Shown here: positions 46,190-58,661 of the stretch, one piece after another | Position numbering within the stretch: position 1 is the stretch's first letter | Layout: each line of letters begins with the position of its first letter | Assembly (NCBI GenBank): GCA_027604505.1 | Contig: JADIIX010000011.1 | Span: forward strand, 211,005-275,004 | DNA: 64,000 nt | Reading direction: 5' to 3' | Source: Gonapodya sp. JEL0774 | Taxonomy: Eukaryota; Monoblepharomycota; Monoblepharidomycetes; Monoblepharidales; Gonapodyaceae | Notes under the pieces: model-generated | Told to the model about the DNA's origin: nothing | What the model saw: the letters and a program-made list of their open reading frames with translations, nothing else | Database searches by the model: none | Made by a program: the position numbers and the translations under genes

Positions 46190-48419
46190 CCCCCGCCCTA
46201 CTCAGACAAATATGTCTCGCAGAAGGAGAGTGGCCAGGCAGAACAGCACTGCCAAGGAGAGAAAGACAATGAACATCCAATCTATTGGGCGAACTGCTGA
46301 GCAAGCTGCCCAATACATTGGATCTTCATCCTCTAAGAGCTAGTAGCCTGCCCTAACAAAGGGAGGAGGGGTGCTGTGGCTGGCTTGTGGGATTTATGTG
46401 CAGATTACCAAGGAAGCACTCTTGGAAGCAGAAAACAAGTTTGAGGCTGGGAGAACTGTGAGTGATGTTTGCATTGCATTCTGTCCACCAGATGATGGTC
46501 ACCAACTCCATGTCCCATACGTCTGGTAAAGGTGGAGTTGCCACCACAGCCACCATTAACAAGCAGAGCCAGGGAATCTCCCGCAGTGATGGGTCAGAGG
46601 AGGAATGGAAAGGGCCTCCATCACCTACACTGGATCAACTGAAAGAGGAGCAGGGGTACGCAATGTTTGGTGATCATGCGCCAGTGGTGAACCAGATGCT
46701 CACAGACAGCCACAGCCAGGTGCTTGGCATGCAAGTTGCCGGTGCCATACTGTGGAGCAGCATGACCTTTTCTACAGAGGGCTCAAGGGGCATCGCAATT
46801 TTCAAGATGGGAACAACTATTCCCACAGGGTAGGTAAATGGTTTATGTACTGTCCAGTTCCCGAACCAGTGGCCTATCAATCACAGTGCAAAGCAGAGCT
46901 CAATTACACTTCCACCAGCTCAGAGACCAAGGAGAGGGTTCAGACTATATTCACTGTTGCTGATGCACTAGCTCTGCAAGTCCAGCACACAGGGTTGGGT
47001 ATTGACTGCCCCTCTATGGTCAGATTGCTATTGGAAAGGTGTGGAACAAGTAAAGTGGACAAAAAGTACCAGAATTGCAGGCAGGCTCCAGTCCATCATC
47101 TGGCATCACCAGCTTTGCCAACTTGCAACTTTTATTTTGGAGGAATCACTTGCTCTTGTCTGGGCCTCCACACAATATACATGATAAAACGTACTCCCAT
47201 TCCTTTATCTACACATTCAATGAGCGTTATGCAGTCTCCTGTCAGATCTGCAAAGGGAATGGAGTTGTGCTGGCAGTCTTAATGCTGGGCCCATCTGGCA
47301 ACCCCATGGTGCTGTTCTTCAGGGCGGCAGCAGGGGACCTCATCATGATAATGGCCAGGATCATGTGCCACAAAGTCATTTGAACTTGCCCCTTCTGTGG
47401 ACCCTGAAGGATCAGTCAGGTAGTAGTATTTAACCCTGGGTGAGTACATGTACTCCCTGAAGTTCTAGGGACAGTCAGTGGAGGAGAAGGAGACCAGTGT
47501 GGAAAAGTACCAACTCCACTTGAAAAAGCGCAGAGGACTTTCAAAGGTGCAAAAGAATAAGGAGATGGATGCCCTGAGAAAGGTGAAGCAGGGAGAAAAC
47601 TCCCAGGATCTGGAAGAGGAAGAGGAAGGGCAATGACAGGAAGAAGCAGGAAAGGAGGAGACAGGACCACATGACTGGGTGTTAGAGGTTGGTTTGCTAG
47701 CGTCAGACAGTTGATGGGTGTGGAAGGCCACATTGGTGGAAGAGGAGTGGCGATGGGGAAGTAAGATGTTGGAGCAGAGCCCCTGTGGTTGGAGGGCACT
47801 GGCTGTAGCAGGCACTCTGCTTTGAGTATGAAACAGCGCACGGGAACTGCGAGTCGGCCATGAGGGGTTATTTGAATCATGGGAAACAAAATTATTTGAA
47901 TGTGAAAAGCTAGATATGTGTGACCCGTCTAAGGGTCACTACCAGAGTCGATCATAAAGCAGAATACTGTGACAGAAATGTAATGAACGAGAGCAAAAGC
48001 CAATACAGACAAGCCTCTGTCTCACCTGTGACAGAGTGGACTCTATCAATATCCCATTTTTTACACCCCCCATGCAACTGACCACCCCCACCCTGCAAAC
48101 AGGTACCCCCATCATCAAATCTGGAGCAGTGTTAATGTATTTTATGATGACAACCATAATAAATCTGTGAAACTGCTGAGGCTAGATTGTGCCAGTGTTC
48201 ACATCACAAGTTGAGATGATTCTGATGGAGATGAATTATTCAAACGCAAGGTTTATACAAATGAAGCATAGGCGATCTTCCACCTCTACGTGTCATACGT
48301 GCAGGGCTGGGCTCTGTGGGCACTTGGGGGGCCTGTTGCCGACACTTTGGAGACGATTCTTGTGGGACAGATAAGTGGTTGGGATATGAATACAATGAAC
48401 ACAACCTAAAAGTACTCAC

Positions 48420-49020
48420 CATCTTCATTTGGTGCTTGACGTCCATGCTGTAGTGTCCTTGGTTCAGGCTTTGGAGCTGAAAGGGCAGCATTCAATCTAA
48501 TTAGTTGAAGGGGTACATGAACACTACAACAGATCAACTTACGTTCAGGTTCCTTTTCCTCTTCTTTCCCTTCTTCCCCTCCATCCCCATCTTCGTCATC
48601 TTTGTCATCACTCTCATCTTCTGAAGATGTGATGTCTGGGTGCTTACTGAGAGAACTGTCAGAATCTGTCAGTGTAGCACAGTTAGTAAGCACTTACAAT
48701 AAACATGGATTGTGAGAGGGCACTTACCACTGTCCTGAGTACCAGCAACCTTGGCCTGGAGGTTGAGGTACTTAGTGACATCTGAGGAAACACATGTCAG
48801 TCCCTTCAGATATTCATTGCTTTAGTATGTCAATGAGAACTCACCTAATGGAGCGCCACGGCTTTTTCTTTCGGACTGAACCTACCATGGTGACTACAAA
48901 CATTGAAACAGCAGTGATGTTATGCATATGAATGTGTTGTAATAACAGACTCACGTGCTTTAGGGACTTTGATGGACACATTGTTGTCAGCTTCAACAAC
49001 ATGCACCTCAGACTTGCTCT
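48420..49020 (-). pseudogene. Exon remnants of an unrecognised gene with an acidic tail
   Basis: On the minus strand, exon pieces with GTGAGT/GTAAGT donors follow one another. The order is 'EVHVVEADNNVSIKVPKA', then 'TMVGSVRKKKPWRSIR', then 'DVTKYLNLQAKVAGTQDS'. 'SLSKHPDITSSEDESDDKDD' comes next, with an acidic run, and finally 'PEPRTLQHGRQAPNEDG'. The last three join in phase (exons near 48780-48730, 48665-48543 and 48476-48420). The join before them does not keep the frame, so the gene is probably broken. No family recognised. Confidence 0.4.
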
Positions 49021-50812
49021 TTGCAGTGTGTTAAGGTGTCGTTGCCATGCAGAATGTTGACTTGACATAGCTGAGAAAATCGCGTTTGCGAATCAGTCTA
49101 AACAGAAGAACATTGTAAGAATGTCACAGGTAACAACAGTAAAGTTGGCCTCACTTGTCAAAAACCTCTCCCATGTCTTCAGTGGACTTGGTCTCCAGGT
49201 CCATTAAGTGGCTGTCAAGTGAGGAGTTAAGAAGATCATCAAGTACCCACAATGTGCACTTCCTGCCAAGAAGCTTCATCATGCCACGACCAAGTTCCCA
49301 GTGCTCATACTTGGAACTGCAATGTTGCTGTCGGAGTTGCTGATGAGGGTGAGAACCTTCATCCAGAATGCTGTTGGGAGAGGTGGAACGGTGAAGAACA
49401 AGACCTTCTTCAGGGCTTTCTTGGACTCTTGAGGGGCAGTATAAGTCTATATGACAAGAACAAGAGAAAGCATCAAAATGTAATGAGTGAAGAGATACAT
49501 TTGAAATTGTAACTCACCAACATGTGGACCCAAGACATTGGCCAATGCGCACGAGCAGCGCCACTTGGAACTTCACCAGTTTAGAGACAAGGGAGATTTC
49601 AAGGAAAAAAGCAGGTGAGCAACAGTGTTGGTGGTAGTGTAGGGCGAAGCTTCTTCCCGCAATCCTTGGTTGATTTGCAAGAATGCTGTTCATACGCAAA
49701 GTGGAGGAGCGAATGCACGTGAACCCCAGCAGAAGTGAGGTGCTTCAGAACCGCCTCGTACTGCAGAAGATCCAATTGCTGGAGCACAAAACTTGTGAGT
49801 GAAACGTCCACAAACAAAATTGCAATAAACCTACCTTAATGAGTATTCCTTTCAGCAAGAGCAACTTGATGCGTGTAATGTCATGTGGCTGTCAAAGTTG
49901 TGTGTGAAGTGGAGGGTGACAGAGCAGTGAACCTGTTGTTGATTGTTCTTTCTAGGAGCGATGTCTATTAGATATTGAAAGAACATGAAGTACAAGAAAC
50001 AACTCACTGTTGACGTACTCTTCGGCAAGTCCTGTTTCTGGTGACAATGAATGCTGGTTACTCAAAACAAACTGCCACCAAATCGGTGGACAGCAAGATT
50101 CACTTCACCTTTTTCCTCGCCTTTGCTCCCAAGCCCAAGATGGTCTTTGCATCCCTGAATTACCTGGGCACATGTTGCAGTGCCAGGAAATGTATCTTAA
50201 AGAGCCACATGACATAACAAAGCTCTGATGTGCCAACAAACGTCTTCTGGAGTATCTTTCTGCAAGCGAGAAGCATGGTAGGATAGCAAAGCGAAAGTGA
50301 AACTTGAGCTCACCTTCAACACAATTGCACTGACCTCAAGCAAACCGTCCAACAACCCCGGAAGAGTTTGGTACTCAACTCCGTCAGCCTGCAGATGGAA
50401 AATGGCAATCAGTCAGTAGTTTCCATTGACAATGCCAGAAAAGCATCTGCCAAGTGGGAAGAGGATGAAAATGGACATAGCAACAAAGCCTTGACCAATG
50501 AGGATACCCCTGCCAGATGCAGTGTTACACAAGCTTCCTCCATGCAACACCAACATGGTGAACACATACTTCAGAACAGTGATCCTGGCTTCATAACGTT
50601 TGCGAACAGGCATGCACGTGTTCATCTTGATCTTCTTGATTGGGATTTGCCTCAATTCTGGCTTGTGCTATCTCCTTAGGAGTTCAGCAATAGAGGTGGA
50701 TCCACAGACGTTCGACATGATGCTGAAGTGAAAGATTGGACAAGAGTTTTTTGGAAATGCTTTTGAGTGGCGATAATAAATGTTGCTGCACTTTTACGTT
50801 CCAAGATGGCAG

Positions 50813-51115
50813 TCAGTAAAGCAGATTGTTTTGAAGAGAACTGCAGAAGACTCACACCACAGCAAACATTCCCACACCTTTTTTACAGCCGCCAACCCAC
50901 CCTCAAGTCCCCACTCTGCGAGTTGATCACGTGTCTTGTTTTTGAAAGAATTTGAAGGACTGGGGAAGGCAATTGAAGGATATCAAACAACTGTCAGTAA
51001 CACAGAATGTTTTGAAGATAATTACAGAAGACTCACCACAGCGCGTACTCCCACACCTCTTTTTACAGCCACCAAGCCCACGTGACATCCCCACTCTGTG
51101 CATTGCTCAGGTGTC
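50813..51115. repeat. Diverged tandem duplication, about 180-bp period
   Basis: The segment around 50813-50940 (GTCAGTAAAGCAGATTGTTT onward) is repeated around 50993-51115 (GTCAGTAACACAGAATGTTT onward). Both copies contain a GAAGACTCAC(AC)CACAGC core and a TTTTTACAGCC block. Many differences are present, so it is old. Confidence 0.6.
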
Positions 51116-51824
51116 GAGATGTGGTATGGGGGTTGCAAGTGTGCTGATATTACAAACTAAAAGAGTTTCAAAAACAACCAAGCACTCACTGTTCTCTCCA
51201 TGAGGCTGTAAGGGCCAAACTTGTATGCTAGCAGATCATCTGAGTGCTTGGGTCTCCACCACTTCTTGAGAAGGTCGACATGTTGATTGGTGCTAGGCAG
51301 CAATTTGAGCACCTGGACTGCTTTTTCCAATTCGCCTTTGGACTTGGGGTTTCAGAGTTGAAAGAACTTTGTTGCTTTGAACAAGTTGCCAAGAGAATCC
51401 TGTATTGCTAGGATCACTTCCAGGAAGGCCAGAGTTTTATCAAGTAGAAACATGAGCACATCACTTGATGGGGTGAGCTCCCCCTCCAGTCAAAGGGACT
51501 TCTCGTCAATCAACAAGTGCAGTATCATTCTGATTGAGTAGCAGATCAACATTCCTGGGCGACAAGAAACAGATGCAATGGTTTTCTCACAATACGAGCA
51601 TCTGGAACGCCCCTCTTGCAAATCCCAATGTCACTGGGGACTTGCCCATACTAATGTGTTGTGTCGTGCTGGCAAATATTATGGCACTTCCAGGATCACA
51701 TAGGTCCCTGACGTAGAGGACCAGACACGGTTCAGTTGATGACCTCAGAGGGCACTGCCATTCACTAAAGCAGGGCTCAGTTTAGCAACATGTCGCTTAT
51801 GCAGTCAGAAAGCCCATAGTTTGC

Positions 51825-52190
51825 TCACATTGAGCTAAAATGCTTGTATGATACTTGTACCCTCCAACTTCCGGAGACATGCCAAAATGGTCTATTGATC
51901 CTGTACTTGCCTGGTGGGCCAGCCACTGTATGTACCAATCCACGATCCACACTTTCCCATGCAAATGCCTTTTCAGTGTCTGTGGTGAACACAGCTTTGA
52001 TGGAGTAATCAGAGGTGGTGAACAGAACAGCATCAATTGCATCAGACATGACAACATCTTGCATGCTGGTTTCCTTGATCCCCTCCAACACAGCAGCAAC
52101 CACCTTGTTGGAGTAAGATCCAGTTGGGGATTGAAATGGGCCCTGATGTAACAGACAGACAATTGACATGAGATAAATACCTTGTTGCAT
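51825..52190 (-). pseudogene. Longest open minus-strand fragment in the decayed block
   Basis: A 121-codon frame with coding-like composition ('VVAAVLEGIKETSMQDVVMS', 'DAIDAVLFTTSDYSIKAVFT'). It is bounded by possible splice signals. No domain was recognised. It could be an exon of the same lost gene as the fragments at 48420-49020 or an independent remnant. Confidence 0.3.
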
Positions 52191-53800
52191 GCCTATGGGT
52201 TATCAAATCAGCTTGGTGTGGTAGTCCTTGTTCCATGCAAAGGCCCCGTTCACTCCAATGGTGGTGGAGAAGTCACCGCTCCAACCCATTTAGATTTTCC
52301 TCTGGCTTTTGCAGATGCCTGCCCAAATAAGGTTTGCTGCATCCGTGTCCCAAAACAATATGGATCATTACCATTTTTCATACTGGTTATTATTGGTAAA
52401 GAAACCTTGAGTCAACTTTCTCACTTGGCAGTCATTCATCAATCATTCTCACTACTTTACGCAGACGTCATCCTCGCATTTTACTGCTCGCAATTTCTTT
52501 ATTGAGCCACACGGCGATGCTTTGAATGGTGGGTGCGAGGTTTTGAGCCAGATGGCTGCCTGCCAACGTTGGAAATTGGATATGGCCCATTGAAACACAA
52601 AGTCAATGGATGAAAAACAAGGTGGGCAACACCAAAAGATATCTACATACCTTTTGTGTCCTGGATACTGGGAGGTCCCTAGACATTTTCCTGGCAGATA
52701 CAGTGACGCAGACATCTTCAAGGGTGGGGTTAATTGTGTGGTTGAATGGCATGACCTCGTTGTTGTTGCCCAACTTGGTGTGAATAAATGTGGACCAAAT
52801 TGCACCTGATGGCAGAATTTGTGAAATGATGTTATCAGTATGTAAATCAGTTGGTTGACCACTGTGAATGAACACCAAGCAGGAATATCTTACCTTGCGA
52901 TCTCTTTTGCCCCAGATATCAGCCAAAGGTGGCTGGCATGGGTGTTTTATTCTTTTTCTGTGTGATGACCTTTGATTCGCGAAGCACCTGCCCAAGATTG
53001 TATCCTATCAGAAATCAATGAATCATGACTCAAATATACAGGGAGTGTCACCATCTTACAGAAACTGTATTGGCGTTTGAGATTTCACCTTCTTAACCAG
53101 TCCACCCTAAAATAGATGGGGCAAGGAGAAAGGGAAGGTCTGTTACTCTTCCATTATTTGATCATTCTTCAGATCAAAGCTACATATTGCTGACTCACGT
53201 CGTTGTCCCCTGGTCTTTCCGTCCCTGCTCAGTTGCTCCAACCTGTGGCATGTCACCAAGAGCAGTCCTTGTCAAGATTTTCTATAATGGGTTCAGTCGC
53301 CATCAAGATCCACCATGGACAGACATTCAATAGTACAAATGGAAGTGGGTTGGGAGGCACATATGCAAGAGAGACAAAGTTATGAATGAGGTTCAGAAAC
53401 AGTTGCATATTACAGAATCACAGAGCGGTACACAGGTGTTTGATATGATCAAATCCGTAGGAGCATTACATAGAATAACCATTTGAAGGATTTGGCGAAG
53501 AAAACTCCAGATCTCCAAGAAACGCAAGCGTGCAAATGTCTGTCCAACAGAAAACAAAGGGGTTGTACCTGCCCTTTGCTTCCAACATACTCAGGGAGGT
53601 GCTTGGTTTCTGAGTGTATTGGAAGGTCGCAAGTCAATGTATTTAGCTTTAAATGCGTCTGTTTTGCACACCAAATGGATTCGTAATGTTGTGGTTCGCG
53701 GCGGAACTGTTGGGTATCTGTCCCGAGACTCAATGTGTATATCTGAACTCTAGTACAATGTGTTCACTAAGCAGCTGCAGCTGAGCTGCCGGCACAACTA

Positions 53801-54719
53801 AGATCACTAGGAAAATCTCAAAACTACTCTATATGCATTTATATACTAATAGATATCACATCTATCCAAGGAACGGGTGCCGCGACCAGGGGTGACGCGT
53901 GGGGGTGAACGGGGACGACTGCTGTCGTGCTTGTGGGGTCACGTGACTCCGGCTAAACTCCCGCCTTTAGTTGTCGTCTCACAACAGTAACGAGTCGTTT
54001 ATTTGCCGTTCACGATCGTTTACCCGCCATTCAAAGCAGAAAATATATGAATGTAAACACCAAAACTCACATGTTACAGTTCTTTGAACGTCCCACTCCC
54101 ACTTCCAACACGCCCCACCTTCTCCTCCCTCATCGCAGACAGTCACAGGCAGCCCCCGCCCACCCGCTCCACCCTCTGCATGACCCCAAGCCAGTCTTTC
54201 TCCGGATACTATTAGTAGCACGGACCCCGCAGACGCAACACCGGTGCCCGGGAACGTCCTACTAGCCGGTAGCGCCGCCCCAGACCCCGCAGCCGCGGCC
54301 TCCCTGGCTGTGTCGCCTCCATGACCGCGACACTCACCCGAACCTCTCTCCGCCACGCCTCACGTTTCACCTCGCGCTCTCCAAACCCCTCTGCCCACGA
54401 CGATGGAGTTACATTGGGACTTGTGTGTTGTAGTTTGATACGGCGGCGACATTTCTCTTGTCATGATTTTGATTTTATGATTTCAAAGTTTGTTAGTTTC
54501 ACGGGTCCTCGTATCATTTTAAAAAGAGGGAGAGAGAATTACATGATTTGAAAGCTGATGCGAGTATCAAGACGCGAGTATCAAGAGCAGTCACCAGACT
54601 TCTCATCCCTCTGAACACAACAGACTCTCAGTGACAGTAACTCGTCCCTCCCCACGGCCTGTGATCTACTATCCTGAAACTGTATTCTGTTGGTGCTTCT
54701 AGCGAGATTTTGCGGTTAC
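53801..54719. other. Intergenic, presumed promoter of the KAP-like gene
   Basis: CpG-rich sequence resumes near 53870. A short direct repeat GCGAGTATCAAGA occurs at about 54561 and 54574. No coding chain was recognised. Confidence 0.5.
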
Positions 54720-57700
54720 ATGGACACTTTCTATGGCGAGCAGTGTTCTTCGTCTGAGCGTCTTGCTGCTCTGCTGACAGCAAGCATGTTACCTCCTGCA
54801 CGTCCTTCAATCTCGTACAAGCACACGGACTTGTCTTCTGCCATCCCACTCGATACTGCAACAGCTGCAAAGACTCAACGAGCTCAACGAGTTCACGAGG
54901 TTCTCAATTCATCCCCTTCATTCTCACACACAAATCTCGCGTCTCCCTCAGTAATAGATCGAAACCAACTTGATGGATCCTACAGGGCCGTAGTGGATGA
55001 GATTCGGGCAGGGAACGCTGGAGCCAACTTCCCTGGAGGTGAAGACGCATGGTCCACAGACTTTGACGGTGTTTTGGGAGATCCTACGCCCAATAGCAAA
55101 TTGATTAGGGCTCCAGATGATTCGGTGAGACATTTTTCAACGAAAAGCGTCGACGTGAGCAATCGAGGACTCCGTGGCAGCGGATCGAGCCCCTCTTCGT
55201 TATCTCCGACTCCAACTCCATTCGTCCACAAAGGCTCCGCGGGTGTTCTGGGCCTCGCCAATAGAATATCAAAGGCGTTAGGTGTGGTGCAGTGTGACAG
55301 TGTTGGGCAGAACGGAAGTGGTGGTGGGGAGCACGTCCGCCCGCAACCGCGAGATACTTCAACTGCCTCAACTACCTCCAACCACCTCTTTACCGTCACC
55401 ACCAAACACCTTGCTCTGACGTCTCTCGGCTCCCTCTTTCTCCTTCTTGTGTACCTCATGTTCCCTCTATCTCGTGATCCTCCCTTCGCGGGAGCTCCCA
55501 ATATCTTGACATCGTTCTCCCTGTCGCGCAACCCGTTTGCCGACCTTTCTGCAGAGCGATGGGAAAATGAGTGGCGTGGCATGGGAGCCGATCCAGATGT
55601 CATTGCGGCCGGATATGACATGGATGGGGAGAGGGTGGGATGCGTACCAGGCGGCAGTTCATGCTGGGAATGGGAGACCAGATTTTACGTACCCATGTGA
55701 GTGACTGGACCGCTCCACTTGATCTAAGAACGCTCACGATCGACAGAACATCACTCCAAAAGCACCTGGCAAAGGATCCTACAACCTTCCAGCCCCAACA
55801 CCGTCGCACTCGTATTTGGAGAACGCGGAACTGGCAAATCTACTCTGCGCATCTTGGCCGAGCAGATTTTTCGGCGACGGCAGGGAGAGGCGGGCGTCGT
55901 GGGAGATGGGATGGGATTCGGAAATGTGGACGTGGTGCGCGCGACGCAGCGTGGCGCTGGGTGGTTTCGGAAGTCGGAAAAGGAGTTTGGGAAAAAGAAC
56001 GCAAAGCGGAAAGGATTAATGATCGATATTACTCCTGAAAAGGTTCGCGCCCGCTCCTGATATCCACAATTCGTTTTCCCTGTAAATCCGCATTGACAGT
56101 CCCCTACATCTGCAACCGTAGCACTCTCTCAACATCTTCTTCCCCGCTCTTAAGCACCATATGTGGCATACGTGCACACTGCTACAGCGGATCATTCATA
56201 CTCCGGAGTCATATTGGGGACTGGAATTTGACCGCGAGTTTACACTGGCAGATTTTGGGGACATGGTGCTAGCGAGAGGAATCAGTTTGATCGTGGATGA
56301 GGCTGTAGACAGGTGAGCTCGGGAGGAGATCAGTAGAAAAAAACCTTGTTCGATCCGCGTATCCCAGTGCACGCACGCTGAACGTTTGCCAGTGTTCGCA
56401 AAACCAACCAATGCTCTCGTCACTGCACTTTGTCTTGATTCGCCAACTTTCTTTGTGCCCTCGACGACTCCCGTTATGTCTCCCCTCTTTTCGTTCGCAC
56501 TGTCCGGTGACCTCACCCTGAATCTCCCGTGCCCAGTTCCGCTCGCATCCGCCCACCAGCCGTTCGCGCCTTTCGACTCCTCGGATTTTCTTCCACCGAG
56601 AAGAAATTGGACAATTATCTGGGTGTGGGGGAGGCCACGGCGGCACAGGTGGGCCATTTCTTGATTTTTGTCACGAGTGATACCTGCACTGTTAGGACCC
56701 GTCCACATCCACAGCTGGGGCTCTTCGCCGCAACCTACTACATGGGACCCTCTGACCGGCTTGAAACCTTTTTGGCCCTGCTTCGCCCGAGCAATCAACC
56801 AACCACATCCTGGCCCGCTCTCTGGACACTGTTCACCTCCAACATCATCCACCTTTCGTCCCAAGTGATGCTTCTCTGGGGCCGCTGGTCCGTAGTGATA
56901 GGTGTGACTCTCTTGGTCCTTTGGGCTAACTTCGCCGCGGGGGATGTGGTGGATGTGGCTGCGAAAAGTAACAATGTCCTCACAAAGACCGTCGTAGAGG
57001 TTCTAGTGCTACTTTGGTGTGTTTGGAGGGGAGTTGCTCTGTACAACTATGTCGCCAGTCTGGGCGCGAGCCCAGCGGCGCTGTGGTCCTGGGCAACGGC
57101 GCTGTTGTCCCCCATAATCTCTGTGCGCTCCCAAAAGCCGTATGGCATTGCTTCTCTGGACCAGTCGTATGCTCTGCCACCACCTACAGGCCCCGTCGAT
57201 CACCTCCCGTGGACACCACGCCCGGTGCGAGTTGTCCCACCTTGGCAGGGCAGAGAGGAGGCGGGTTCGCGGTATGCCGAGGCGTGCAGGAGGTTGAATT
57301 TAGGGTGGGAGGGGGACTCAGCGATGGGGCGATTGAAAAGGTTTCGAAGCGTCGTGGACGAGTTAGGAGTGGGGGAAGTGGTGAGTCGGAGAAGTGCGAG
57401 TTGCTATTTAGGGTGCTTGCGAAATGATTTTCTTTGCCTCCATCATGCAACACTACGACCGTCAAGGCCATTCTCGTCGACGGTGTTGACGAAACGTCGC
57501 TCTCCTCTATGGCAAGTTATCCACGCGTTTTGCCCCGGTTTGCTACCACCGTGATGGACCACGCCCTGTTTGAACTGTCTATGGATCGAACCATGGATAC
57601 GAGGTGAGGTGGCTCAATCGATATTTATGGAGTTGGAAGAAGTGCGAAGTTGACTCGCTCTCTGCTGCACAGCTTTTGGTTCTTCTTTCCGTTCAGTTTC

Positions 57701-58661
57701 GATACCGTGGGGAGCAGGAGGGTCAAGGAAAAGGGGAGACTGGATAAGTATGGATGGATTGAGCGTGAGTAGTCAGGGCGAGCGAAGCTGGAACCGCACC
57801 TTTTGAGCATTGCTCGGTCACATAGTGTTGACTGTTGTTGGCAAATCTCTTTCTTATCTTTGTTCCCTGACTTGAACGCTTCCTGGATACAAAATTCATG
57901 CCCCCCCAAAATTCAACGGGTACATACATTCCTTCAACACCAGTCCACTTCGACTCTGCCGATCTCATCCGAATAGCTTCGAAACGATTTTCTGCGTACC
58001 AATTGTGTCGGAACGCGGTTACTTTTCCTACTGGCACCGGAATGCAAGGGGCGGCCTTGAAGAGCGGGGGTGTACGGTGGTGGTTGTGGGGAAAGGAGAG
58101 TGGGAAGGAACAGCGACAGGGTCAAGCATTGGGATTCAAGTACAGTGAAGTGTGTAGGAAGGGGTTTTGGGATTTGTTTTGTGAGGAGAGTGAGAATTTT
58201 GCAGGATCAAGGGATGGTGGGGACCGAACCAGTGGAGTTGGAAGCGACTCAAGTAGTGAAAAATCGTGGGTTTTTGATGTGGTGGAAAGGACCGACTGGC
58301 TGAGGACGCCGAGGTAAGTTGTTTCGGTTTTTGGTTTTGATATGTGGCTGGCACAGCACACAAAATAAGCATGACTGTCGACGACCTTTCCTCGCTCTGT
58401 TCTTTTGTGTGTGTTCATGTACATAGACTCATGTTGAGTGTGATGAGAACCGTTTTTGAGCGAACCGCGGGTGTGAGTTATTTGCAAATTTGTCTTGAGG
58501 GGTAGGTAGGTATTTGCCTCTCGTCTCATCAACACTACCCCACAAATGCAACACAGAAATACCAAAACTCAACCATGAGTCCAACTGATCAGTGCGTGAC
58601 GCGAGAAGAGCTTATGCGGGTATTGAAAAGTGTGGGTGTGATTTGCTCTGCTTTTGTGTAA
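54720..58661 (+). CDS. Membrane P-loop NTPase resembling the KAP family
   Basis: KAP NTPases carry transmembrane helices inserted between Walker A and Walker B; animal Kidins220 is the best-known case. Exon 1 (54720-55696) encodes a Ser-rich N-terminus and a helix 'LALTSLGSLFLLLVYLMF'. Splicing to 55763 gives 'NTVALVFGERGTGKSTLRIL', a clear Walker A near residue 345. Later exons give 'ALKHHMWHTCTLLQRIIHTP' and 'ADFGDMVLARGISLIVDEAV', then two helices 'VVIGVTLLVLWANFAAGDVV' and 'VVEVLVLLWCVWRGVALYNY'. After a further intron, 'AILVDGVDET' fits Walker B with a following acidic residue. Downstream parts are 'WFFFPFSFDTVGSRRVKEKG', 'HFDSADLIRIASKRFSAY' and 'ERTDWLRTPR', then 'LMRVLKSVGVICS' to the stop at 58661. 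The topology and motif order support KAP. The physiological role is unknown. Some introns (56040-56640 region) are approximate. Confidence 0.68.

Larger units (their letters stand above)
46190..53800. mobile_element. CpG-depleted, decayed block; origin unknown, possibly mobile or repeat-derived
   Basis: In 46441-46740 I count only four CpG dinucleotides in 300 bases. A single 60-base line of the left flank (44581-44640) also has four. TpG and CpA are very frequent. Frames are mostly short and interrupted. Some minus-strand pieces still show clean GT-AG borders and coding-like text, for example 48740-48420 and 52190-51830. No transposase, reverse transcriptase, terminal repeat or target-site duplication was recognised. 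The pattern fits long exposure to cytosine methylation with deamination. A misjoined foreign contig is an alternative, since the change coincides with the gap. Confidence 0.4.

Noticed and set aside
46752-47282. 176-codon plus-strand frame in the CpG-poor block
   Set aside because: No domain recognised. Its length can be explained by the loss of CpG and of TAA/TAG-rich context in decayed sequence. It was not called as a gene.
54720-58661. Calling the P-loop protein an ORC/AAA+ or NACHT protein
   Set aside because: The helices between Walker A and Walker B, and the lack of recognisable sensor or NACHT blocks, fit KAP better, though only a profile search can settle it.
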